From: a virus
DNA length: 21,689 bases
Strand: one strand, 5' to 3'
IMG/VR virus record: IMGVR_UViG_3300050821_003662
Coordinates: 1 to 21,689 of that record
In this document: positions 1-6,973 of the stretch, piece by piece
How positions within the stretch are numbered: the stretch's first letter is position 1
How the letters are laid out: every line of letters begins with the position of its first letter
Program-made: the position numbers and the translations under genes
Notes under the pieces: model-generated
The model's input: only the letters and a program-made list of their open reading frames with translations
Database searches by the model: none
What the model was told of the DNA's origin: nothing

Positions 1-25
1 CTGCCTTGGTTACATCTATTACCAT
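1..25 (-). CDS. 5' end of a leftward gene running off the left edge
   Basis: Reading leftward, an ATG at 25-23 opens a frame with no stop before the edge (eight codons, MVIDVTKA). It is preceded on the same strand by a G-rich, Shine-Dalgarno-like GGGGGTGAA at ideal spacing. Nothing can be said about function from eight codons. A leftward gene here would make the following ~490 bases a divergent intergenic region. The ribosome-binding site is the main support; the frame is too short to be convincing by itself. Confidence 0.4.
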
Positions 26-57
26 TTCACCCCCGCACCAAACACAGTCTTTTCGTA

Positions 58-69
58 ATCTGTACAGAT
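58..69. promoter_or_regulatory. 12-bp perfect palindrome, putative operator
   Basis: ATCTGTACAGAT equals its own reverse complement. It lies 33 bases upstream of the putative leftward start at 25. Its right part plus the next base (TGTACAGATG, 61-70) recurs exactly at 20814-20823, inside the inverted repeat overlapping the promoter of the ribbon-helix-helix gene. A shared regulator binding both sites is a plausible inference. Confidence 0.4.
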
Positions 70-228
70 GTATCCACTTGCCGCGCCACCATCTCGTGAG
101 CGCGTCGCCACCTGTCCAGCCGTGTGGGATTGTGCCTAAAGAGTCGTTCATGTGTTTTTCTCCGTGCGTAAAAACTGTTCATGGCACACATCGTTTTTTA
201 TAGCAATCCATGTAATTTTTGTGTTCAC

Positions 229-237
229 TTATCCACA
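229..237 (+). promoter_or_regulatory. DnaA box
   Basis: TTATCCACA matches the strong DnaA-box consensus TTATNCACA exactly and overlaps the end of one GTTCACT repeat. A single 9-mer can occur by chance; its place inside an AT-rich repeat array makes it more credible. Confidence 0.45.
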
Positions 238-280
238 AGGTTTTTTGTTCATGTGAACTACGTAAATTCACAGTTTTTCA

Positions 281-311
281 CAAGTGCAGTTTACGTCGTT
301 CAAGTGCAGTT
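281..311 (+). repeat. 11-bp direct repeat, 20-base period
   Basis: CAAGTGCAGTT occurs at 281-291 and again at 301-311, two helical turns apart, inside the GTTCATG array. A longer related pair (AGTTTACGTCGTTCA at 288-302 and AGTTTACTTCCGTTCA at 349-364) suggests the array grew from a composite unit. Confidence 0.5.
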
Positions 312-380
312 CATGACCGTTTTTGTTGTTTTTCATGCCGTTCATGCAAGTTTACTTCCGTTCACGAAGCATAATCAATC

Positions 381-411
381 AAGGTTCCCGGCAGAATGCC
401 GGTAACACCTT
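381..411. other. Stem-loop (CCGGCA-GAA-TGCCGG core)
   Basis: A six-base-pair stem (388-393 with 397-402) closes a GAA loop, and an outer AAGGT/ACCTT stem (381-385 with 407-411) can extend it across small internal loops. No T-run follows on the + strand, so it is not a classical terminator. It could be a structured element of an origin or of an RNA crossing this region. Confidence 0.35.
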
Positions 412-479
412 GGATTAAGACTATTAAAGAAACCGGTTAGGGCTTGGCTGCGCTTCGCTTCGCCGCGCCTCCGGAAGTC

Positions 480-508
480 TGGACGGTCAGCACGTAAGCG
501 GCTAGAAT
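480..508 (+). promoter_or_regulatory. Sigma70-type promoter for a leaderless transcript
   Basis: TGGACG (480-485), a 17-base spacer and TAGAAT (503-508) resemble a -35/-10 pair. The expected transcription start, six to seven bases after the -10 box, falls at about 514-515, right on the ATG of the next gene. That gene has no Shine-Dalgarno sequence, which fits leaderless translation. Confidence 0.5.
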
Positions 509-514
509 ACGTAT

Positions 515-952
515 ATGAGCAACCAACTTACGGTCGTACAGCCTTCTCGCTACGTTGAGATGGTTATTCAACACACGCCTTTAATCCGGTCATATGTACG
601 AGTCGAAAGCGCAATTCTTACGGCAGCGTGTAAGCAAGCCAACATCGTAGCGCCTCGAATCTGTGCCGGCGTACTCGCATCGGTCATCGACGACTTGATT
701 GTGGTCAGTCGGCTCAACCGGTCCGATTTCGAACGTACGAAGCGTAAGGAACGCGTTTTAGCGGCTGCACAAGAGCCGGTCGCGTCGGCCTTGCGACTGG
801 CTATTGCGGCGTCTCCGGTCAATGGGCGGGCTGCTGTGGCGCACTGGGACGTGGTTTGCGAGCATCACGAAGTCGGCAAGTTGGCTTGGCTTTTAGGCAT
901 GCCAACCGAGACAGCTAAAAAATATTCGGTCAAACACGGTCGACGTGGTTGA
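515..952 (+). CDS. Unknown 145-aa protein, probably translated leaderless
   Basis: I do not recognise this protein. It is soluble, of mixed charge, with a basic stretch in the middle (around RTKRKER) and a C-terminal segment, KLAWLLGMPTETAKKY, that could fold as a helix-turn-helix-like pair of helices followed by a basic tail. No signal peptide or membrane segment is seen. The ATG lies at the predicted transcription start of the promoter at 480-508 and lacks a ribosome-binding site. Lambda CI made from PRM is a well-known leaderless phage protein, so a regulatory role is possible but unproven. Its last codons overlap the -35 box of the next promoter. Confidence 0.7.
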   Translation: MSNQLTVVQPSRYVEMVIQHTPLIRSYVRVESAILTAACKQANIVAPRICAGVLASVIDDLIVVSRLNRSDFERTKRKERVLAAAQEPVASALRLAIAASPVNGRAAVAHWDVVCEHHEVGKLAWLLGMPTETAKKYSVKHGRRG

Positions 953-977
953 CACCGGTCGCAAGCTGACGTATATA
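949..977 (+). promoter_or_regulatory. Strong sigma70-type promoter
   Basis: TTGACA (949-954, perfect), a 17-base spacer and TATATA (972-977) form a near-consensus promoter that starts inside the stop codon of the preceding gene. Transcription would begin at about 984, some 20 bases before the first gene of the small-gene operon. No operator-like palindrome was seen, which fits a strong host-polymerase (early-type) promoter. Confidence 0.7.
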
Positions 978-991
978 CGGATTGTTGAAGC

Positions 992-1011
992 GCTGGAGAG
1001 CACGAAATGAC
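992..1011 (+). repeat. 20-bp leader repeat, copy 1 (ribosome-binding cassette)
   Basis: GCTGGAGAGCACGAAATGAC, containing the Shine-Dalgarno GGAG and the ATG of the 1007 gene, recurs identically at 1122-1141 in front of the next gene. The proteins diverge straight after the start, so the repeat is a duplicated translation-initiation segment rather than a gene duplication. Confidence 0.75.
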
Positions 1012-1120
1012 CAAGCAAACCAATATCCTCCGTAAAAACCTGACGCCAGAACAAGCCGCGAAGGCCGAAAAGATCGGTCGCATCGGCTTCAAAAGTGCGG
1101 GCACAACTCGCAAGAAATAA
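1007..1120 (+). CDS. Small basic protein, 37 aa
   Basis: The gene begins at the ATG inside the first leader repeat, with GGAG eight bases upstream. The 37-residue product (MTKQTNILRKNLTPEQAAKA, ending in GTTRKK) is highly basic and probably one amphipathic helix with a disordered basic tail. I recognise no family. It is the first gene after the strong promoter at 949-977 and so is expected to be well expressed. Small basic early proteins of phages often target host enzymes; that is only an analogy. Confidence 0.65.
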   Translation: MTKQTNILRKNLTPEQAAKAEKIGRIGFKSAGTTRKK

Positions 1121-1121
1121 A

Positions 1122-1141
1122 GCTGGAGAGCACGAAATGAC
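1122..1141 (+). repeat. 20-bp leader repeat, copy 2
   Basis: Identical to 992-1011. It includes the Shine-Dalgarno sequence and ATG of the gene at 1137 and fixes that start over an upstream in-frame alternative. Confidence 0.75.
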
Positions 1142-1352
1142 ACGCGAAGCAAAACAAGAGCTAGCGAAGGCGTACAACGGAACGGTTCACCTCCACGAAG
1201 CCAGCTATAACAACACTTCGGACACGTATTTGCTGACGTGGCGTCAAGCAGCCGAGCATGCATGCGAAGATCAAGATTTAGTTCTGATAGTTTATTGCAT
1301 GGCGGTTAGCGGCTATTCCGACTTTACAGACTGGGCTCAGCAACATGACTGA
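1137..1352 (+). CDS. Unknown 71-aa acidic protein
   Basis: The start is set by the duplicated leader (GGAG eight bases before the ATG). The product has an N-terminal lysine/glutamate-rich helix (MTREAKQELAKAY), a central stretch of N, T and Y, and a hydrophobic segment, LVLIVYCMAV, too short for a confident membrane span. It ends DFTDWAQQHD. No family recognised. The stop overlaps the start of the next gene by eight bases, so the two are probably translationally coupled. Confidence 0.65.
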   Translation: MTREAKQELAKAYNGTVHLHEASYNNTSDTYLLTWRQAAEHACEDQDLVLIVYCMAVSGYSDFTDWAQQHD

Positions 1353-1536
1353 AACTCAGACCTACGTACGCGAGCGACAAGAACGCGTAAACCGCGTCCG
1401 GCGACGGCTTAGTCAAATTAAGCCGGAAGATGGCGACATGATTGCACTTGTTAGCGCGATCAAAGGATTGCTGGACATCGTTGCAGATGATAGTCCGGAA
1501 TACGGACGGGCGCAGCTGGGGGATGATTTCGAATGA
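1345..1536 (+). CDS. Unknown 63-aa helical protein
   Basis: The ATG lies inside the end of the preceding gene. The N-terminal half is strongly basic and helical (RERQERVNRVRRRLSQIKP); the C-terminal half is acidic with hydrophobic heptad positions (MIALVSAIKGLLDIVADD). This looks like a two-helix, possibly dimeric protein. No homologue is recognised. It overlaps the next gene in an ATGA arrangement, third in the coupled operon. Confidence 0.65.
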   Translation: MTETQTYVRERQERVNRVRRRLSQIKPEDGDMIALVSAIKGLLDIVADDSPEYGRAQLGDDFE

Positions 1537-1727
1537 CAATCGACGAATTCAGAGCGCTGAAAGTTGGCGACCAAATCAGCAACCCGATGTCCGATTCGTT
1601 GGGCACCATAAGTGAAATCGTACGTAACCGTAGCGGTGTGCATGTTTACGTGCAATGGAGCGGTTCACCGAAAACAATTCATTTCAGCGAACATATGACG
1701 GCATGGATGCATTGGAGTAAGGAATGA
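1533..1727 (+). CDS. Unknown 64-aa protein, small beta-barrel-like
   Basis: Starts by ATGA overlap with the preceding stop. The sequence (FRALKVGDQISNPM, then GTISEIVRN and VHVYVQWSG) has the alternating pattern of a small SH3-like or KOW-like beta barrel, ending in an aromatic-rich tail (MTAWMHWSKE). That fold idea is inferred from pattern only. The stop overlaps the next ATG by four bases. Confidence 0.65.
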   Translation: MTIDEFRALKVGDQISNPMSDSLGTISEIVRNRSGVHVYVQWSGSPKTIHFSEHMTAWMHWSKE

Positions 1728-1972
1728 ACGCGTCCGAAGGTTGGTTATCAGAACAGCAATCCGGATTGATTGTAAAAATGGACGAGCTAGAACGCGAACT
1801 GAACAAGCACGATCCAATCAGTGACATTGCCGCAATCGTTGGCAAGTTGACGTATGGCGAAATGGTGCAGTTAGCGACGGAGTTGGTTGGTTCCGGCGAA
1901 TTGCCTGCCACGGTTGAAGGCGTTATGAAACGATTTCATGACTGGCAGAAAAGTCGCGGGGCCGCACCGTGA
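1724..1972 (+). CDS. Unknown 82-aa helical protein
   Basis: Starts by ATGA overlap. It has a helix with charged heptads (MDELERELNKH), a hydrophobic helix (ISDIAAIVGKL) and a motif YGEMVQLATELVGSG that resembles the helical cores of small phage accessory proteins. The C-terminus is basic. No membrane segment or catalytic motif is visible. The stop codon overlaps the GTG start of the next gene. Confidence 0.65.
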   Translation: MNASEGWLSEQQSGLIVKMDELERELNKHDPISDIAAIVGKLTYGEMVQLATELVGSGELPATVEGVMKRFHDWQKSRGAAP

Positions 1973-2142
1973 AATTCGTTTGGTTGGTTAACGAATTCGG
2001 CAACACTACTTGCGAATTATGGGTCGATGAAGGTTTTAGTTGCTGCAGTGCGCGACGGCGTAAAATCGTCGCTACGTACGAAGTTGAGTTGCCTGTGAAG
2101 TCTCTTGCTGATTACGCTACGCAGTTTTTGCCTCCAGGGTGA
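1969..2142 (+). CDS. Unknown 57-aa protein with GTG start
   Basis: The start is GTG at 1969, overlapping the preceding TGA (GTGA), which makes coupling the simplest reading. The 57-residue product starts MKFVWLVNEF and contains a Cys pair followed by a basic run (CCSARRRKIV) and an acidic/hydrophobic strand. It is probably a small beta-rich fold. It is the last of six coupled small genes; no homologue is recognised. Confidence 0.55.
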   Translation: MKFVWLVNEFGNTTCELWVDEGFSCCSARRRKIVATYEVELPVKSLADYATQFLPPG

Positions 2143-2197
2143 CAACGCTGTAACACCATGCTAAAGCTGGTCTTTGCACTGTGCAGAGGTCGGTTTC

Positions 2198-5100
2198 ATG
2201 CCAGATTTCGGTAGCGGCTTGGATTTGGGTGGGGGTGCAGGCGGGGATTCGGCGGCGCCTGCAGTCCCTTTGGGGACTCCCGCAGGGTCGTCGCCCCCTG
2301 CGGCAGTATCGCAGCCCGGCAACGTGTTCGGGTCTATGTTCGGAGGTCCGCGCTACACGGCGCCAGATCCCGCCGCGTCGGCGCTAGACCAATCGGCCGG
2401 CCTGCTGCAGCAACGTGTCAAGCGTGCCAACGAGATAGCCACCAACCCGTTTGCTCAGTTTTTCGCGCCGGAACAGGTGCAAAAAGCACGCGACTTCGTG
2501 CCGACTGCAGTGGAAAAACTCCAGACGATTGAAAAGCAGAAAGCCGATATCGCGGCCGGACGGCAACAAGCCGGTTTGCTCGGACTGGATCCGGGTGAAG
2601 TATCTGATCAAGCCACAATGGCGGATCGCGTTACCGCTGCACAGGGACGCGCGCTTAAGGGCGACCTGAAAGCGTTCCAAGGGCTTCAGGCTGTCGACCC
2701 GAAGGCCGCAGAGGCAATCCAGGACCAAGTACACTCAACGGTCGCGGCGAACCTTACGGCTGCGCAGGGTGCTTTTGACAAGCTGGCGAACGCACGCAAT
2801 CAGGGCGAGTATTCGGCGGCGTTGAAGGAACTTCGGCAAGGTGGCAGCATCAAAGGGCTTGAATCGCTTGGTTTAAAGGTACCGGACGACTTTCAGAAGT
2901 TTGGCGCGGTGCAGGGTCGTGAAGCCTCAGCACTCAGACAGGCCCGTATCGGCGTCGACACGATCCGGCAAAAGCTGGAGGATCGAAATACCTACCAGCC
3001 TATGGAGAAAAAAGAGGCCGAGACGTACGCAAACCGGCTGACTACGGTCTATGGCGACCCGGCAAAGAATGTTACATGGTCGCGTAACAGCGCAGCCGGC
3101 ACGCGCGGCGCAATCGTGAACGGTGCGGCGGATCCACGGGATTTGGGAAAGAAGTACGCGCTCGCCGACCAAGAGCAGCGCAAGGCGATTGCCGATGAAT
3201 TTAAAGAGGCAGTTCCCAAGGAGGATATGGAAAAATACCGCGCGTTCAATCGCGTACTCACGCTTGCGGAGCCGACTCCGGAACAAAAGAAACGTGGTGA
3301 TATCCTCAATACAAGCCCGCAAGTGCAGCAAGGCGTGTCCGAAGGGCTTGCGTCGATGCTGCGCGGTGGTACCGGCGGCGCCAATGTCGGCTTGTTGCGG
3401 ATTGAGTCAATTAAAACCGGCGCCGTACAGAGTTTTCTTGACGGTCTTAAATCGAGCGTCGCAGGCGGTTTGAATGCAGTTACCGGTAAAGACGTTTCTG
3501 CGTACTTGACGAAGATATCGCAGCAACAGCGCAAAGCCATTCTCGACGACATCAAAGCGTACAGCGACGCAACTATTGCCGACCGCACGGCACAGATTGC
3601 GAAGCGTGCGGGTGCTCTTGGTCTCGACAGCGCGACATTTGGATTCGGCAAGAACGAAAGTGCGGGACCGGTGGGCGCGGCGCTGGAGGAAGGTCGACAG
3701 GCACAGATTGAGCGCATGCTGCCCTACCATCAAGCGATCGGTGGGGGCGACGGTGTGTTCCAGATAGGGGCACAGCGGCCGGGCGCTGGGGCTACAGGCG
3801 TTCCAGCAGGAACGCAGCCAGCTACCCAGCTTCCCGGCGCACAGCCCTTGCAAACGCCAGTGCAGCAGGCTACAAGTCCGAGCGATCCTCAACCCGGAAC
3901 GCCAGCGCCTCCAGGTCTACCAGTAACGGGTACGCCCTCAGCCCAACCCGGGTCGGGAGTTCCTGGAGGCGTACCTCCGGTTGGTAGTGGCTTTTACGAT
4001 CAAACTGTGTTAAAGGGCGGGCCCCAATCACCGGTTGTACCACCTACTGGTGGACCCACTCCAGGTCGTAACGGTTTACCGCCCGGCATGCCGTTGAACA
4101 CCTCGGCTGCGCTTGATGCGGCTGCGAACCGTACAATCCAAGTTGAGAGCGGATTCAAACCCGGCAGTAAAACCGGGTCATACGTTGGTCTTGGCCAGTG
4201 GTCCAAAGAAGAAATGAAGCGTCACGGAATCACAGATCCGGACGACATCGAACAGAACCGCGCCGCACTGAAGGCGGATATTCAGACACGCGCGGCGAAA
4301 TTGCAGAAGGACGGTTTGCCAGTCACTGCTGCGAACGTTTATCTGATGCATCAGCAGGGCGAGGCGGGTTTAGAAGCGCATTTGCGCGCACCGAATGAAC
4401 CGGCGTGGAAAAACGTACGTTTTGGTTACAAGGACGACGCAACGGCTAAGGCGGCTATTTGGGGTAATATGACGCCGGCCATGCGGCAGCAATTTACGGA
4501 CAAAGGCGGCGTGAACGCAGTTACGTCAGGCGATTTTACGCGGCTATGGGAAGCGCGATACAACAACACAGACGGCGGCGGTAAGTTTGCCGGCGCACGC
4601 GACGAGCGCACGGATCCGGATTTGGCATCTTACGGACGCAAGCACCCGCGTTTTAGTCCGGAAGTTGACAGTTTTTGGGACCGCTTGAAACGCGGTGACA
4701 TACCGGGTGGTCGAGCGACTACGGAGCAAGCACGGCAGACCGGCACGGAGTATGCGCCGCAAATCGGGTCAACCGTTGGTGCAATCGGGGGCGCGGCGGG
4801 CGGTCCGGCTGGCGTTGTTGCGGGTGGCGCGGCCGGGGGTGGCGCCGGCCAGATGCTTAAGGACTATCTACAAGGGCGAACACAGAATCCAACGGAGATT
4901 GCTAAGCAAACAGCTCTGGGTGGCGTCCTAGGCGTTGCTCCGGAGGGCCGCCCGGTCGTAGGTGCGTTGACACGGACGCTCGGTGCCGGAGGTGTGGAGG
5001 GCGCTGGAACGGCTTTACAAGGAGGCAGCGTAGACGAGACGACATCGGCCGCCGCGACAGGCGCTGCGTCTGCGGCCGGTGGCGAGGCATTCGGCCGGGC

Positions 5101-6634
5101 GCTCGGCATGGTCGGGCACAAAGTTTGGAAAATGTTCTCTCCAGACGCTAAACAGGCCGTAATTGACGCCGCGAAGGCGCACAGTGAGGCCGAAGAGGTG
5201 TTACGAACAGAGCAACCGAAATTGTTGAATGCAGCCGGTGCGTCCAGCGGTCCTAATCCGAAGTATGCAGTTGCGGAGGCAGCGAAGGAAAAAGCGGAAA
5301 TTACGCTGAAAGACGCCGGTCTTAACCCGGAAGAAGCGGCGTACGCACACCGCGCGGCGTCGGAAGGCGTACCGCGACAAGAGGCAGTTGTTAACCGGCC
5401 CGGCGACATCGAAAAACGCGCTGTTGGTGCCGGTTACAATGAACTTGAACAGGAATTGCCGCCGCGTAAAGGTTTGAAGGCGGCAATGGATCAAGTTACG
5501 GATTTACGCGAAGGCGCGTATCTTAAAGACGGTCCGCTCGCTGCGGTGAAAAACGGCGACGTTGTTAAAAACAATACGAATGCAGAACTAGCACAGCACG
5601 TCGAGAATGCCATCACGGCACCGGCAAAGACGTGGGCGGAAAAGTGGACTCAATTAAGAGAGGCGCGTACGGCACTTTTAGAGGCTGAACGTGACGCCAT
5701 GACATCAACAGCAGCTGGTCGTTCGCAAACGGCAAAGGACATGCGGACGCTTGCTGATACGGTACGAACGCAGCAAGAGAAAGCCGCAACGGCAGTATTT
5801 GGGAAGAAAGCGGGCGCCGAATTCATCGATCGTTTGAAGGTACTCGACATGCGCTATGCGAAGCTAATGGACGCTACGGCTGGGGGCGACATTGCGAAGG
5901 CCGTTGCAATGAAGGGTGAGGCCGGTCGCGAAGCAGAAAAGCGGTTCATGGCGTTCGCTGCAGGTGATCCAGAAGCGCAACGGGCATATCGTGCTATGCG
6001 CGGCATCGACCCGAGTGCTTTTGAAGCTACTGTTCCTTGGACAGTTGCAGCGGAGGGGATTCCTGTGATCGGTAAAGGTATTAAGCTCGTCAAAATGGCT
6101 GGCATGCTCAGTGAGTATGCGACACGTAAAGCAGCCGGTGATCCCGTAAAGTTTCGTGATCTCGTCAAGATGCCGCATGATGATAACGGTCGTGCTATTC
6201 GCAATGTTGGTGGTACGATTGGGTCGCACGGTGCGGTCGGCGCTACAGAAGATAATCTACAATCCGCCCAGCCAGCTGGAGGGTCGATAGCCAGCCCTTT
6301 TGAACCGGTGCACATGGCTGGAGCCAAGCCAGCTGATTATCTACGTGAGTTATCACGTAATCCGGACATTCTTCGCAAGAACATTGAACAAGCCAGTAAC
6401 TTTGCGCTTGATGCTGGGACAGTGCGGCGTATCGGCGGTAAAACGATGACGGAGCGACGTGCAGAGATTGCTGAACAACTTGGTGTTTCAGTGAAAAACG
6501 TTACTAACGTATCAAGAAAGTTCGGTATGGACGCTAAACAGGTATGGGCCAAAAAACGTGCTGCGCTCGCCGAAGAGCACGGTACGACGGAAGACGTTAT
6601 CGAGAGCATTTCAAAGAAATTCGGCAAACGGTAG
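2198..6634 (+). CDS. Large virion ejection-type protein with lysozyme-like domain, 1478 aa
   Basis: This very long protein probably enters the cell wall with phage DNA, as T7 gp16-type internal virion proteins do. I start it at the ATG at 2198, preceded by GCAGAGG; an in-frame TTG 24 bases earlier lacks a better site. Order of regions: Gly/Pro-rich N-terminus; long charged, mostly helical part (about 40-520); Pro/Gly/Thr-rich linker (about 525-632); lysozyme or transglycosylase-like domain (about 635-830) with E650 in QVESGFKPGS as likely catalytic acid, then YVGLGQ and MHQQGEAG; glycine-zipper hydrophobic segment (about 858-885) that could insert in a membrane; long charged helical C-terminal part; and a C-terminal repeat-like segment with two SISKKFG/NVSRKFG-type helices. 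A tail tape-measure with a muralytic domain is the alternative. Confidence 0.8.
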   Translation: MPDFGSGLDLGGGAGGDSAAPAVPLGTPAGSSPPAAVSQPGNVFGSMFGGPRYTAPDPAASALDQSAGLLQQRVKRANEIATNPFAQFFAPEQVQKARDFVPTAVEKLQTIEKQKADIAAGRQQAGLLGLDPGEVSDQATMADRVTAAQGRALKGDLKAFQGLQAVDPKAAEAIQDQVHSTVAANLTAAQGAFDKLANARNQGEYSAALKELRQGGSIKGLESLGLKVPDDFQKFGAVQGREASALRQARIGVDTIRQKLEDRNTYQPMEKKEAETYANRLTTVYGDPAKNVTWSRNSAAGTRGAIVNGAADPRDLGKKYALADQEQRKAIADEFKEAVPKEDMEKYRAFNRVLTLAEPTPEQKKRGDILNTSPQVQQGVSEGLASMLRGGTGGANVGLLRIESIKTGAVQSFLDGLKSSVAGGLNAVTGKDVSAYLTKISQQQRKAILDDIKAYSDATIADRTAQIAKRAGALGLDSATFGFGKNESAGPVGAALEEGRQAQIERMLPYHQAIGGGDGVFQIGAQRPGAGATGVPAGTQPATQLPGAQPLQTPVQQATSPSDPQPGTPAPPGLPVTGTPSAQPGSGVPGGVPPVGSGFYDQTVLKGGPQSPVVPPTGGPTPGRNGLPPGMPLNTSAALDAAANRTIQVESGFKPGSKTGSYVGLGQWSKEEMKRHGITDPDDIEQNRAALKADIQTRAAKLQKDGLPVTAANVYLMHQQGEAGLEAHLRAPNEPAWKNVRFGYKDDATAKAAIWGNMTPAMRQQFTDKGGVNAVTSGDFTRLWEARYNNTDGGGKFAGARDERTDPDLASYGRKHPRFSPEVDSFWDRLKRGDIPGGRATTEQARQTGTEYAPQIGSTVGAIGGAAGGPAGVVAGGAAGGGAGQMLKDYLQGRTQNPTEIAKQTALGGVLGVAPEGRPVVGALTRTLGAGGVEGAGTALQGGSVDETTSAAATGAASAAGGEAFGRALGMVGHKVWKMFSPDAKQAVIDAAKAHSEAEEVLRTEQPKLLNAAGASSGPNPKYAVAEAAKEKAEITLKDAGLNPEEAAYAHRAASEGVPRQEAVVNRPGDIEKRAVGAGYNELEQELPPRKGLKAAMDQVTDLREGAYLKDGPLAAVKNGDVVKNNTNAELAQHVENAITAPAKTWAEKWTQLREARTALLEAERDAMTSTAAGRSQTAKDMRTLADTVRTQQEKAATAVFGKKAGAEFIDRLKVLDMRYAKLMDATAGGDIAKAVAMKGEAGREAEKRFMAFAAGDPEAQRAYRAMRGIDPSAFEATVPWTVAAEGIPVIGKGIKLVKMAGMLSEYATRKAAGDPVKFRDLVKMPHDDNGRAIRNVGGTIGSHGAVGATEDNLQSAQPAGGSIASPFEPVHMAGAKPADYLRELSRNPDILRKNIEQASNFALDAGTVRRIGGKTMTERRAEIAEQLGVSVKNVTNVSRKFGMDAKQVWAKKRAALAEEHGTTEDVIESISKKFGKR

Positions 6635-6636
6635 CG

Positions 6637-6945
6637 ATGTTTCCGTGGTTGACGCCATTCGCTCAAAAGCAGAAAACGCCGCGCGAAGTGATGCTTGACC
6701 GGCTTCGCGAAGGCGTACCGCCGGAATTGGTAGCGCGAGCGGCCGGTGTCCCGGTCGAATCATTCAAAAACGATCCTGAGACAGACAAGGCATTGGCTGA
6801 GGGTGAAATACTGCTATTCGAGCGAGCACGCGATAGCGGCGTAACCGGTGCTATACGCGCTGCAATGCGTCGCGAAGCCAATTCGTGGATGCCAAAGGCC
6901 GAAGTTACGATCGGACTTAGTTTGGAAGACTATTTACGCGAGTAG
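6637..6945 (+). CDS. Possible small DNA-binding or terminase-small-like protein, 102 aa
   Basis: The ATG lies two bases after the stop of the giant virion gene. The product has a helix-turn-helix-like segment (PPELVARAAGVPVESF) followed by acidic and basic helices (TDKALAEGEILLFERA, TGAIRAAMRRE). That pattern is seen in small phage DNA-packaging and terminase-small proteins, but the match is only by shape. The large terminase is about 12.6 kb away, which weakens the idea. It is the last rightward gene before the leftward cassette. Confidence 0.6.
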   Translation: MFPWLTPFAQKQKTPREVMLDRLREGVPPELVARAAGVPVESFKNDPETDKALAEGEILLFERARDSGVTGAIRAAMRREANSWMPKAEVTIGLSLEDYLRE

Positions 6946-6973
6946 CGTTCTAAACCTGCCACTATAAGTTTCA

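Larger units (their letters stand above)
146..366 (+). repeat. Iteron-like array of GTTCATG repeats
   Basis: Exact GTTCATG occurs at 146, 177, 247, 309 and 340. Variants are GTTCACT (223), ATTCACA (266), TTTCACA (276), GTTCAAG (298), TTTCATG (331) and GTTCACG (360). All are in the same orientation. At 247-258 the repeat forms GTTCATGTGAAC, an inverted repeat of five bases around two. Several spacings (31, 11, 22, 31, 20) are near multiples of a DNA helical turn, so a bound protein could sit on one face. Function is unproven; replication-initiator iterons and repressor operators are the main candidates. Confidence 0.5.
26..514. other. Divergent intergenic region, candidate origin or control region
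   Basis: About 490 bases with no convincing gene; the short open frames here have no ribosome-binding site or recognisable protein. The middle part (about 140-370) is rich in T runs on the shown strand. It contains a 12-bp palindrome, a perfect DnaA box, many TTCA-centred repeats in one orientation and an 11-bp direct repeat spaced 20 bases apart, followed by a stem-loop. AT-rich DNA, phased short repeats and a DnaA box are the usual ingredients of iteron-type origins; clustered operators of a repressor would look similar. The right end carries the promoter of the 515 gene. Confidence 0.55.

Noticed and set aside
181-405. 74-codon open frame in the repeat region
   Set aside because: No ribosome-binding site, composition reflects the repeats, and it crosses the DnaA box and stem-loop; better explained as control DNA.
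443-466. CTTCGCTTCGCC-rich stretch, possible terminator
   Set aside because: Only imperfect self-pairing and no following T-run; too weak to call.
865-1263. Minus-strand frames opposite the small early genes
   Set aside because: They run through the strong rightward promoter and leader repeats, and have no ribosome-binding site.
2158-2214. Tiny frame MLKLVFALCRG just before the giant gene
   Set aside because: Overlaps the ribosome-binding site and start of the giant gene, only 18 codons, no ribosome-binding site of its own.
3049-3717. Long minus-strand open frame of 222 codons inside the giant virion gene
   Set aside because: It is the antisense shadow of a gene with strong third-base bias; no start signal and no protein-like pattern. 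Other antisense frames in 2384-6666 were rejected for the same reason.
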